Assembly (NCBI GenBank): GCA_903844835.1
Contig: CAIMUU010000071.1
Coordinates: forward strand, 1-17,351
Source: an uncultured bacterium
GTDB lineage: Bacteria; Patescibacteriota; Saccharimonadia; Saccharimonadales; Saccharimonadaceae
Direction: 5' to 3'
Length of the DNA stretch: 17,351 nt
The notes below the pieces were generated by a model. It saw only the letters and a program-made list of their open reading frames with translations. It was not told the DNA's origin and made no database searches. The position numbers and the translations under genes are program-made. This document shows, piece by piece, positions 1 through 6,105 of the stretch (position 1 is its first letter; every line of letters starts with the position of its first letter).

Positions 1-835
1 GAGCAATATAAAAAGCCTGCACGGCAACGTCCACACTCTTTTCAAAAGCCAGTCTTCCAAAATGAACAATCCGATTCGTAATTTTGTAGTTAGTCTTTTT
101 CTTGAAAACACTATTATCAATTCCATTACTAACCACCTGAATCCGTCTTTTAACACCCTGCAACTTGAGATATTTTTTCATTGAATAAGATGGTGTTATA
201 ACCAAGTCGGATTGATTATACAAAAATTTTGCAATTCGTTTTGCTAAAATATTCTTTAACTTTTTTATATCTGGCTCTTTGCTGGATGTAAATACTTCCT
301 TAAAGATGCTATTAACCTGAGAGTTTAGGGCAAATAAATCAGCCTTTTTTTCAATGTTTTGACTAATCATCTCAATTTTCTTGGCAGACCTAGCGTTGCT
401 TATGTATTTCAGGACTTTATCAAAACCAAGCAGGGCCTTTGGGCTAAGGTAGGCCAAGAAATCTGGGATATAGACATGATAGGTTTGAATATTCTTAATT
501 TTTAATATTTTAGTAGCCCACATACCCATTAGCCCAATTCCAAGTGGAGTTTGGACATGTACAATGTCAGGATTAAAAGCCCTTAGGTCCCGGACAACCG
601 TCCAAATAAACGGCAACGACAGATGGACATCTCGGTTACTAGGCGCTGGGATAGCAGAGTAGCGCTTAACCAAAATAATCTTAATCTTTTTACCAATAAA
701 TAATTGATTTTTCTTTGTGCAAAAGATCAGAATCTGATGGCCATCAGCAGATAACAATTTTGAAAAATTGCTTACACTCATCGAAACGCCATCTCGTCCC
801 GGTAAATAACTATCGGTAAATATTGCAATGCGCAT
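1..835 (-). CDS. Glycosyltransferase family 4 (GT-B fold), 3' end cut off by the window edge
   Basis: The minus strand is open from the ATG at 835 to the window start, giving 278 N-terminal residues. It begins MRIAIFTDSYLPGRDGVSMS, the first strand and glycine loop of the GT-B acceptor domain. It continues with HVQTPLGIGLMG and TYHVYIPDFLAYL near residues 95-130. The later motifs VITPSYSMKKYL, VVSNGID and IVHFGRLAFEKSVD mark the change to the nucleotide-sugar-binding domain. The E-x7-E donor motif lies beyond the window. The family moves a sugar from an activated donor to a lipid or glycan; the TYH-x-Y-I motif recalls diacylglycerol glucosyltransferases, so a membrane glycolipid acceptor is plausible but unproven. 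A weak GGAG (plus-strand CTCC 847-850) lies 11 bases before the start. It is divergent from a GT2 gene. Confidence 0.85.
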   Translation of the reverse strand, partial: MRIAIFTDSYLPGRDGVSMSVSNFSKLLSADGHQILIFCTKKNQLFIGKKIKIILVKRYSAIPAPSNRDVHLSLPFIWTVVRDLRAFNPDIVHVQTPLGIGLMGMWATKILKIKNIQTYHVYIPDFLAYLSPKALLGFDKVLKYISNARSAKKIEMISQNIEKKADLFALNSQVNSIFKEVFTSSKEPDIKKLKNILAKRIAKFLYNQSDLVITPSYSMKKYLKLQGVKRRIQVVSNGIDNSVFKKKTNYKITNRIVHFGRLAFEKSVDVAVQAFYIA

Positions 836-861
836 AATATGTGATGCTCCAGTTGTTTGCT

Positions 862-875
862 ATTATTATAATAAT
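862..875. promoter_or_regulatory. Self-complementary -10 region serving two divergent glycosyltransferases
   Basis: ATTATTATAATAAT is a perfect 14-base palindrome, so it offers TATAAT on the plus strand (867-872) and on the minus strand (870-865). It sits about 30 bases from both start codons (835 and 903). No clear -35 was seen. A shared bidirectional promoter is inferred from symmetry and position. Confidence 0.5.
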
Positions 876-902
876 ACATTATTTAAAGGAAACTTGCGCA
901 CT

Positions 903-1595
903 ATGAAAAAGCTGATAAGTGTTGTTATCGCCGCCTACAATGAAGAGCCCCGTATTGCAAAAGTCTTAAAAATTGTCGAACACCACCCGCTTGTTAATGA
1001 GGTAATAGTAATCAATGATGGCTCAACCGACAAGACGTCTAGCGTTGTCAAAAAATATGCCGTCAGATTAATTGAAAACCCAAAAAATATGGGCAAGACC
1101 TTGTCGGTCAAACGGGGGATTGAAGCAGCGAAAAACGACATCATAATGCTACTCGATGCCGACTTAATTGGCCTCGACTCTGACTCAATCACCAAACTCG
1201 CTATTCCAGTATTAGAAAACAAGGTGGATTGGGTAATTAGCATCAGGAAAAATTCGGCCGGCTTTATGAAACTAGCTAAAATGGACTGGATTAGTGGCGA
1301 ACGAGTCGTCCCCAAATCCCTACTGCTAGACAAGCAAATTTGGTCTCGACCAGACGTTAGTTACGGTCTCGAAACCCTAATGAATAAATCACTCCTCGAA
1401 AAAAACACCACATTTCGTTCAGTCTATCTACCATCACTCACAATTACGCCAAAAGCCAAAAAAATCGGTCTAATCAAGGGGACTATTGGTGAATTTAAAA
1501 TGTTTAGTCAAATATTCCGAGTATTACCAATGTTCAAAGTGTTTGGACAGTTTTTTGAAATGGCATACCTAAACCACAAATATAACAAACCATAA
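903..1595 (+). CDS. Glycosyltransferase family 2 (GT-A fold), short soluble form
   Basis: The protein has 230 residues and starts MKKLISVVIAAYNEE, the typical first strand of GT2 enzymes. VIVINDGSTDKT (about residues 35-45) contacts the nucleotide, NPKNMGKTLSVKRGI follows, and the metal-binding DxD is DAD at 85-87 in IIMLLDADLIG. An upstream in-frame ATG at 828 would add 25 residues unlike the family and would run through the promoter, so ATG 903 is preferred. A weak AAAGGA (885-890) lies 12 bases before it. The C-terminal third has hydrophobic patches but no clear membrane segment, so a soluble or peripheral enzyme is likely. The family transfers a sugar from a nucleotide donor. The divergent GT4 suggests joint work on an envelope glycan; the substrate cannot be read. 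Confidence 0.85.
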   Translation: MKKLISVVIAAYNEEPRIAKVLKIVEHHPLVNEVIVINDGSTDKTSSVVKKYAVRLIENPKNMGKTLSVKRGIEAAKNDIIMLLDADLIGLDSDSITKLAIPVLENKVDWVISIRKNSAGFMKLAKMDWISGERVVPKSLLLDKQIWSRPDVSYGLETLMNKSLLEKNTTFRSVYLPSLTITPKAKKIGLIKGTIGEFKMFSQIFRVLPMFKVFGQFFEMAYLNHKYNKP

Positions 1596-1610
1596 ACTAG
1601 CATAATAATC

Positions 1611-1619
1611 TGTTACAAT
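1611..1619 (+). promoter_or_regulatory. Extended -10 promoter of smpB
   Basis: TGTTACAAT is an extended -10 (TG-n-TACAAT). The hexamer 1614-1619 ends 7 bases before ATG 1627, which predicts a leaderless mRNA. It lies inside the small palindrome CTGTTA-CAA-TAACAG (1610-1624). Confidence 0.6.
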
Positions 1620-1626
1620 AACAGTG

Positions 1627-2103
1627 ATGGCACAAAAGAAGAAAATCAGAATTAAACCCAAATCAATCCTTAACCGCAGGGCTTCTTTTGATTATGCGCT
1701 CGACGAAGATTTGATTGTCGGCATCGCCTTAACTGGCCCCGAAACTAGAGCCGCCCGCGATGGCCACATTCAACTTAAGGGTTCGTTTGTTAGCATTCGC
1801 GATGGCGAATTATGGCTCAATAATGCCAGCTTTAGCCTTAAGGTCAACGAAAAAAATCAGATTGGCGCCCGCACTATCGACACTTCACCACGAAAGTTAT
1901 TAGCAAAACGCAAACAAATTGACGATTTAGCTACTCGCAAACAATCAGGCATGAGCATCGTCCCAACCAAATTACTAACAGGTGGTCGATTTATCAAAGT
2001 CGTCATCGCACTAGGCAAGGGCAAGAAGAATTACGACAAACGCGAAACCCTCAAGCGCCGTGACCAAGAGCGTGATGCCAACCGCGCTATTAAAAATATA
2101 TAG
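1627..2103 (+). CDS. smpB: SsrA-binding protein SmpB
   Basis: The 158-residue protein matches SmpB along its length, which is normal for the family. Visible signatures are LNRRASFDYALDEDLIVGIAL near the start, then LTGPETRAARDGHIQLKGSF (the tmRNA-binding barrel), PRKLLAKRKQIDDLA, SIVPTKLL and IALGKGKKNYDKRETLKRRD, with a basic helical tail ending at the C-terminus. SmpB binds tmRNA (ssrA) and delivers it to stalled ribosomes for rescue and tagging. The start was placed at ATG 1627, not at the GTG at 1624, because that leaves 7 bases to the -10 hexamer as in neighbouring genes and because MAQKKK is a normal N-terminus. No ssrA gene was recognised in this window. Confidence 0.95.
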   Translation: MAQKKKIRIKPKSILNRRASFDYALDEDLIVGIALTGPETRAARDGHIQLKGSFVSIRDGELWLNNASFSLKVNEKNQIGARTIDTSPRKLLAKRKQIDDLATRKQSGMSIVPTKLLTGGRFIKVVIALGKGKKNYDKRETLKRRDQERDANRAIKNI

Positions 2104-2155
2104 CCAATAGTCAGCGAATATGTACTTATTCTGTCATTCTGCCAGAAATAGAGCA

Positions 2156-2260
2156 TCTGTCAACTACTATTCCAAACACATCTGGAACCCGAGTTCAATA
2201 AGGCGCCGGGGCCCTTAGTGAACCCGGCGCGAAGCCGTGTTTGCAATAGCAGTTGTCAGA
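2156..2260. repeat. Structured intergenic repeat, copy A
   Basis: This is a 105-base imperfect hairpin between smpB and the AP endonuclease gene. The outer arms 2156-2179 and 2237-2260 are complementary at 21 of 24 positions. The 57-base interior (2180-2236) resembles the interior of copy B (11939-11995) with no length change. Over the 66 bases 2175-2240, copies A and B match at 56 positions. Inside, GTTCAATAAGG pairs with CCTTAGTGAAC except for one A-G mismatch, and GCGCCGGG pairs with CCCGGCGC as an alternative fold. No convincing reading frame or U-tract was found. Function unknown: a REP/MITE-like repeat or structured RNA are both possible. Confidence 0.75.
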
Positions 2261-2304
2261 GAGGCAATAACAAAACAAACAGCCAGAGATGCACTAATTT
2301 GTAC

Positions 2305-2310
2305 TATAAT
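2305..2310 (+). promoter_or_regulatory. -10 box of the AP endonuclease gene (leaderless start)
   Basis: TATAAT ends 6 bases before ATG 2317 and no Shine-Dalgarno sequence is present, so transcription should start at or next to the start codon. Confidence 0.6.
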
Positions 2311-2316
2311 AATCAT

Positions 2317-3114
2317 ATGAAATTATACTCTTGGAACGTCAACGGAATTCGAGCGGTAATTAACAAAGGGCTATTTGCTTCCTTTATCCAAGCCGAGCAA
2401 CCCGATATCCTATGTCTTCAAGAGACCAAAGCCGAAAAAGGCCAAGCCGTCACCGACCTACCTGGCTACGAAGAATACTGGAATTCGGCCGACAAAAAAG
2501 GCTATTCTGGCACCGCTATTTTTTCAAAAATTAAACCACTTAGCGTTATTAATGGTTTTACAGATGATATTGCCCAAAAATATAATCTTGCAGGCGATGA
2601 TTATGGCGACCCAGCCAAAGAGGGCAGAATTATTAGCGCCGAATTTGATAAATTTTGGGTCGTGACCGTCTATACACCCAATTCCAAAGATGACTTGTCG
2701 CGCTTGTCGCTTCGTCACAAACAATGGGACCCTGCTTTTTTAGAGCACATCAAATCGCTTGAAAAAACCAAGCCAGTTCTCTGTTGCGGTGATTTTAACG
2801 TTGCCCACACCGAATTAGATTTGGCCAACCCCAAACAAAATATTGGCAAACATGGCTTTACGAACGAAGAGCGAGCTGGCTTCGATGCACTAATTTCTGC
2901 TGGTCTATTTGACACCTTTCGAAAATTCAATCACGAAAACGGCAATTATACCTGGTGGACTCACTGGGCCAATGCCAGAGCGCGCAACATCGGATGGCGT
3001 ATTGATTACTGGTTAGCTAGTAAAATGCTATCTGACAGCGTCGTGGAGGCTCACATCCACCCTAATGTCCTAGGTTCTGACCATTGTCCAGTTAGTATTA
3101 AGATAAAGGAGTAA
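2317..3114 (+). CDS. xth: Exodeoxyribonuclease III / class II AP endonuclease
   Basis: The 265-residue protein has the full exonuclease III (EEP fold) motif set. It shows SWNVNGIRA with metal/active-site Asn8, DILCLQETK with metal ligand Glu36, GYSGTAIFSK, VTVYTPNS with Tyr119, CCGDFNVAHTELDLANP with Asp159 and Asn161, WRIDYWLAS with Asp230, and GSDHCPV with the catalytic Asp255-His256 pair. It cuts DNA at abasic sites and has 3' exonuclease and 3' repair activity in base excision repair. The in-frame ATG at 2218 lies inside the upstream repeat and would add 33 unrelated residues; ATG 2317, just after the -10 box, is the likely start. The iminopeptidase gene follows after 2 bases, so the two are probably co-transcribed without an obvious functional link. 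Naming as exoA or xth is equally valid. Confidence 0.95.
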   Translation: MKLYSWNVNGIRAVINKGLFASFIQAEQPDILCLQETKAEKGQAVTDLPGYEEYWNSADKKGYSGTAIFSKIKPLSVINGFTDDIAQKYNLAGDDYGDPAKEGRIISAEFDKFWVVTVYTPNSKDDLSRLSLRHKQWDPAFLEHIKSLEKTKPVLCCGDFNVAHTELDLANPKQNIGKHGFTNEERAGFDALISAGLFDTFRKFNHENGNYTWWTHWANARARNIGWRIDYWLASKMLSDSVVEAHIHPNVLGSDHCPVSIKIKE

Positions 3115-3116
3115 TT

Positions 3117-4040
3117 ATGACCCCAGACAAATATACAATTAACCAAACATCTCTGGCCGTTGGCGATGGCCACAGTCTATTTATCCATGATTGGGGAAAT
3201 AAATCCGCAAGTAAACCAATTATTTGCCTCCACGGCGGACCCGGTAGCAGTACTAGGGATAAGTTTAAGGCCATGTTTAACCCAAAGAATCAAAGAGTCA
3301 TATTCTTTGACCAACGTGGCTGTGGCAAAAGTATCCCTTATGGCGAACTACGAAATAATACGACTGACAAGTTAATTGAAGATATAAATACTATCGCCGA
3401 TTCTCTCAAAATAAAGAAATTTATTATTGCTGGCGGGTCCTGGGGTTCATGCCTGGCTTTGGCTTATGCAATTAAATACCCCAAGAGAGTATTAGGCTTG
3501 GTGCTTAATGGGATTTTTACAGCCTCAAAACGCGAAATTGACTGGATAAATAAGGGCGATTTCAAATTGTTCTTCCCTGACGTATGGCAAACATATCTTG
3601 ATAGCACACCAAAAAAGTTTCAAGACAACCCGACCGAATATCACACCAAACAAGTTGTATCTGGTAGTGCAGACGAGGCAAAAGCTTCGGCCTATGCCTA
3701 TGATTGCCTAGAATCGGCCGTTATGTCGCTTGACGATAGGTATACGCCAGATGACTTTTCTACCTACGACCCAACCGATTCTATTATTGAAGTGACCTAC
3801 TTAGCAAATGGTTGCTACATGCCAGAGCGCCATATCTTACAAAACGCCCATAAAATTACTGCCCCAGTTTGGTTAGTCCAGGGTCGCTACGACAATGTCT
3901 GCCCACCAATAACTGCTTACGAATTAAACAAAGAATTGCCAAATAGCAAACTAATTTGGGTCATCAGCGGACACGATTTTAATCACGAAAAAGCCAGTGT
4001 CCTTAGTGCAGTCATCGAAGAAGTCGCCACCAGCAAATAA
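3117..4040 (+). CDS. pip: Proline iminopeptidase (peptidase family S33, alpha/beta hydrolase)
   Basis: The 307-residue protein has the prolyl aminopeptidase layout and usual length. HGGPG (39-43) forms the oxyanion hole, DQRGCGKS is at 65-72, the nucleophile elbow GGSWGS holds Ser108, GRYDN holds Asp259, and SGHDFNHE holds His286. A cap region rich in Trp, Phe and Tyr lies between about 140 and 240. The enzyme releases N-terminal proline from peptides in the cytoplasm, so it may serve amino-acid salvage in an organism with little biosynthesis (inference). AAAGGAG (3105-3111) overlaps the end of the endonuclease gene and lies 5 bases before the ATG, so translation depends on a normal ribosome-binding site. 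No signal peptide is seen. Related S33 hydrolases with other substrates cannot be excluded. Confidence 0.9.
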   Translation: MTPDKYTINQTSLAVGDGHSLFIHDWGNKSASKPIICLHGGPGSSTRDKFKAMFNPKNQRVIFFDQRGCGKSIPYGELRNNTTDKLIEDINTIADSLKIKKFIIAGGSWGSCLALAYAIKYPKRVLGLVLNGIFTASKREIDWINKGDFKLFFPDVWQTYLDSTPKKFQDNPTEYHTKQVVSGSADEAKASAYAYDCLESAVMSLDDRYTPDDFSTYDPTDSIIEVTYLANGCYMPERHILQNAHKITAPVWLVQGRYDNVCPPITAYELNKELPNSKLIWVISGHDFNHEKASVLSAVIEEVATSK

Positions 4041-4064
4041 GACCCGCCCAATCTGATAATATAT

Positions 4065-4096
4065 TTGACTTATCCGATTACTTTGTTATAGTAATC
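4065..4096 (+). promoter_or_regulatory. Strong promoter with an overlapping inverted repeat (possible operator)
   Basis: TTGACT (4065-4070), a 16-base spacer and an extended -10 TG-T-TATAGT (hexamer 4087-4092) form the best sigma-70-type promoter in the window. The perfect inverted repeat GATTACT-N7-AGTAATC (4076-4096) covers the spacer and the -10. A repressor binding there would block transcription; this is inferred from position only. Confidence 0.6.
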
Positions 4097-4111
4097 TTAA
4101 TTGTGTACCAG

Positions 4112-4139
4112 CTGCACTGCGCAGTTCGGAGCAACGCAC
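4112..4139 (+). promoter_or_regulatory. Structured 5' leader of the first beta-helix gene
   Basis: A small hairpin (CTGC 4112-4115 with GCAG 4121-4124) is followed by TTCGGAGCAAC-GCAC. The 20 bases at 4120-4139 recur at 4705-4724 in front of the second beta-helix gene with one difference. The Shine-Dalgarno GGAGG (4149-4153) follows 7 bases before ATG 4161. The leader may control translation or stability. Confidence 0.5.
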
Positions 4140-4160
4140 CTGCAAGTGTGGAGGTAAAAT

Positions 4161-4679
4161 ATGGAGATTCTTAGATCTGGCAATGATTTGTTATATACAA
4201 ATCCTGACGGAACTATCGTCAGAATCTGCGTCGGAGAAAATGCCATTTTTTTCGGGAAATACATGTATCTTCATAACGGAGTCAAGCTAGGCAATAACGT
4301 TAAAGTTAGCGACTTTGCTTCGTTAGGGAAAGATGCCATTATTGGGCAAGATACCCATATCAGCGGCAATGCGGTTATCGGCAACAGATGCCACATCGGA
4401 AACGATAATGCTATCTCATATGGTAGCCACATCGGCGATGACGTAATTATCGGAGACGGTAACATAATCAGCGGCAGATGTGTAGTCTCGAGCTTTACTC
4501 AAATCGGTAATGAAACCAAGATTATGGGTCATGCCTACATCGGCAAGAACGTCAAAATTGGCGACAACGTCACAGTTTGCCACGAAACAATTATCCCAGA
4601 CGACTATGTCATCTCAGACGGCGCAACCGCCTATATGACCATCCAAAAGAAACTTGCCATCAGATATCATCCACCGTAA
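4161..4679 (+). CDS. Left-handed beta-helix (hexapeptide-repeat) protein 1
   Basis: The 172-residue protein has a short non-repeat N-terminus (about 1-35) followed by roughly 17 hexapeptide turns of the [LIV]-G-x4 type, for example VKLGNNVKVS, AVIGNRCHIGND, SHIGDDVIIGDG and AYIGKNVKIGDN, and then a short tail. This predicts a left-handed parallel beta-helix as in hexapeptide acyltransferases and gamma-class carbonic anhydrases. Histidines occur on the coils (GSHIG, GHAYIG, VCHETI), but no complete acetyltransferase or carbonic anhydrase active site was recognised. There is no signal peptide or membrane segment. It heads a two-gene operon with a smaller protein of the same fold, behind a regulated-looking promoter. 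A structural or scaffold role, or a transferase with a partner-supplied site, remain open. Confidence 0.8.
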   Translation: MEILRSGNDLLYTNPDGTIVRICVGENAIFFGKYMYLHNGVKLGNNVKVSDFASLGKDAIIGQDTHISGNAVIGNRCHIGNDNAISYGSHIGDDVIIGDGNIISGRCVVSSFTQIGNETKIMGHAYIGKNVKIGDNVTVCHETIIPDDYVISDGATAYMTIQKKLAIRYHPP

Positions 4680-4695
4680 ATGTCTATTTATCTGC

Positions 4696-4738
4696 CTGCG
4701 GCTTCGCAGTTCGGAGCAAAGCACATTAGGAGGGGAGG
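4696..4738 (+). promoter_or_regulatory. Structured leader and ribosome-binding region of the second beta-helix gene
   Basis: Hairpin CTGCG-GCTT-CGCAG (4696-4709) is followed by TTCGGAGCAAA-GCAC, the same motif order as the leader at 4112-4139. Purine-rich AGGAGG (4728-4733) and GGAGG (4734-4738) follow; the latter is 6 bases from ATG 4745, giving a very strong ribosome-binding site. Confidence 0.5.
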
Positions 4739-4744
4739 ACGAGG

Positions 4745-5149
4745 ATGGCTCATCTTAAGCCCAGTGTCAAGGCGCATCATGTCTACTCAAATGGTGGGAA
4801 GGCCACATCAGTCTACGTCGGACGCTTTGTGCATGTCGGGACGGGAGTTGCTTTTGGCCAAAACGTCGAAATCGACGACATGGCAATAATCAAATTCGAT
4901 GCCATTATCGGCAACAGAGTCAAGATCGGCATCGGCACTCTTGTTAGAGAGTTGGCAACGATTGGCGACAACTGCACAATCGGCAATGATATCTCTATCG
5001 GACGGATGGCACGAATCGGCAACAATGTCACCATCGGCGACCTTTCCGAAATCGGTGAGCATGCCCAGATTGGAAACGGCGTCAAGCTCCCCGAAAAAAC
5101 CATAGTATTACCATATCATCGGATCGGGATGGACAAAACCATCTCTTAG
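4745..5149 (+). CDS. Left-handed beta-helix (hexapeptide-repeat) protein 2
   Basis: This 134-residue protein has the same repeat type as its neighbour: VYVGRFVHVGTGVAFG, AIIGNRVKIGIG, ATIGDNCTIGNDISIG, ARIGNNVTIGDLSEIG and AQIGNGVKL, about 14 turns. Its N-terminus (HLKPSVKAHHVYSNGG) and tail (LPYHRIGMDKTIS) differ from protein 1. It is too short for most known hexapeptide acyltransferases, and no catalytic pattern was recognised. The gene lies 65 bases after protein 1, repeats its leader motif, and ends just before a terminator, so the pair forms one unit. Tandem duplication followed by divergence, or a hetero-oligomer of two helix lengths, are reasonable readings. The ATG is fixed by the strong ribosome-binding site. 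Confidence 0.75.
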   Translation: MAHLKPSVKAHHVYSNGGKATSVYVGRFVHVGTGVAFGQNVEIDDMAIIKFDAIIGNRVKIGIGTLVRELATIGDNCTIGNDISIGRMARIGNNVTIGDLSEIGEHAQIGNGVKLPEKTIVLPYHRIGMDKTIS

Positions 5150-5160
5150 GATTCGCCTCT

Positions 5161-5187
5161 AGGCACCCGCAATTGCGGGTGCCTTTC
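5161..5187 (+). terminator. Rho-independent terminator of the beta-helix operon
   Basis: AGGCACCCGC-AATT-GCGGGTGCCT (5161-5184) is a perfect 10-base-pair GC-rich stem with a four-base loop, starting 11 bases after the stop codon. The following T-run is short (the stem ends in T and TT follows, then C), so efficiency is uncertain, but position and stem strength fit a terminator. Confidence 0.8.
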
Positions 5188-5197
5188 AAATTTGATA

Positions 5198-5203
5198 TAT
5201 AAT
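5198..5203 (+). promoter_or_regulatory. -10 box of the ribokinase-like gene (leaderless start)
   Basis: TATAAT ends 7 bases before ATG 5211. No ribosome-binding site is present between them, and it lies just after the preceding terminator. Confidence 0.55.
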
Positions 5204-5210
5204 CAAACAT

Positions 5211-6008
5211 ATGGATGAATATATTTATTGGACTAGGCAAACAACCGACAAGTCGCTTTTTCCAGATATTGAATGGTCCAAGCCAGAACAAAAGTCAAAG
5301 GCTGGGCGCCTGGGCATAGTTGGTGGCAATAAATTAGGCTTTATGGCCGTTGCCGATAATTATGCAGTGGCCCTAAAGGCTGGTGCCGGAGAAGTAAAAG
5401 TTTTACTACCAGATGTCCTAAAAAAATCTATTCCAAGTAGTATGACAGATGTTATTTATGGCATCACTAATCCATCCGGTAGTTTAGCGCGCGAATCGAT
5501 TGTTGAAATGAAGGCAATAGGCGATTGGGCAACTGGCGTATTACTAATTGGCGACGCCGGACGCAATAGCGAAACCGCCATTGTCTATGAAAATTTTATA
5601 CACGACTATAAAGGACCGCTTACAATTACGCGCGATGCGGTTGATTTAGTAAAAAACAGTAGCATGGTCCTAATTGAGCGCCCAAACACTTTATTAATAC
5701 TATCCTTTGCCCAATTGCAAAAAATATTTCAAACTGTTTATTACCCGATTGTCCTAACATTCAGCATGCAACTTACTAACCTAGTCGAAGCTCTCCATAA
5801 ATTTACAATTACATACCCAACCTGTATTGCCGTCTTGCACAACGACACCATACTCGTAGCTTTTGGTGGCAAGGTTACTAGCACGCCTTGGGGCGAACCG
5901 ATGCAAATCTGGCGGGGTATAACCGCGACTAGGGCCGCAACCTACTGGCTTTGGAGCCCAAATAAAATTATCGAGAGTGTCACAGCCAGCTTGGTTAGCT
6001 CCAAATAA
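5211..6008 (+). CDS. Ribokinase-like protein resembling the NAD(P)H-hydrate dehydratase (YjeF C-terminal) domain, degenerate
   Basis: The 265-residue protein suggests the YjeF C-terminal/NnrD fold. KAGRLGIVGGNKLGFMAVAD (about 30-50) resembles the family's KG-x2-G-x-V-x-V-x-GGS start, AVALKAGAGEVKVLLPD resembles the RAGAGLVTVATP segment, and LTITRDAVDLV occupies the place of the VLDADALN strand. The family repairs hydrated NAD(P)H using ADP or ATP. The C-terminal nucleotide-binding motif, normally G-S-G-D with the catalytic Asp, is not recognisable; the corresponding stretch reads PWGEPMQIWRGITATRAA. The protein may therefore be inactive, use another mechanism, or be only a distant fold relative. 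It is transcribed alone from its own -10 box. Assignment is tentative. Confidence 0.45.
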   Translation: MDEYIYWTRQTTDKSLFPDIEWSKPEQKSKAGRLGIVGGNKLGFMAVADNYAVALKAGAGEVKVLLPDVLKKSIPSSMTDVIYGITNPSGSLARESIVEMKAIGDWATGVLLIGDAGRNSETAIVYENFIHDYKGPLTITRDAVDLVKNSSMVLIERPNTLLILSFAQLQKIFQTVYYPIVLTFSMQLTNLVEALHKFTITYPTCIAVLHNDTILVAFGGKVTSTPWGEPMQIWRGITATRAATYWLWSPNKIIESVTASLVSSK

Positions 6009-6070
6009 GTTAATATTGCAACAACTCTTTGCGCTAGAAGTGTTATATGATTAGTATTCCTATAAAGCTA

Positions 6071-6098
6071 TTGCTATCGACAATCTTTAAAGTACAAT
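6071..6098 (+). promoter_or_regulatory. Promoter of the hemerythrin-like gene
   Basis: TTGCTA (6071-6076), a 16-base spacer and TACAAT (6093-6098). The -10 ends 7 bases before ATG 6106, again predicting a leaderless mRNA. Confidence 0.55.
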
Positions 6099-6105
6099 CA
6101 TAATC

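Noticed and set aside
828..902. Upstream in-frame extension of the GT2 gene from the ATG at 828
   Set aside because: The 25 extra residues cover the shared promoter region and do not resemble the GT2 N-terminus; MKKLISVVIAAYNEE at 903 is the family start.
1610..1624. CTGTTACAATAACAG palindrome as an operator of smpB
   Set aside because: Short arms in AT-rich promoter DNA can arise by chance, and nothing similar is repeated at other promoters in the window.
2104..2155. Terminator for smpB
   Set aside because: No GC-rich stem followed by a T-run was found before the structured repeat.
2218..2316. Upstream in-frame extension of the AP endonuclease gene
   Set aside because: It runs through the structured repeat and across the -10 box; the family begins at MKLYSWNVNG.
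4680..4889. Small plus-strand open frame between and across the beta-helix genes
   Set aside because: It overlaps the leader and the strongly supported second beta-helix gene in another frame and shows no recognisable protein pattern.
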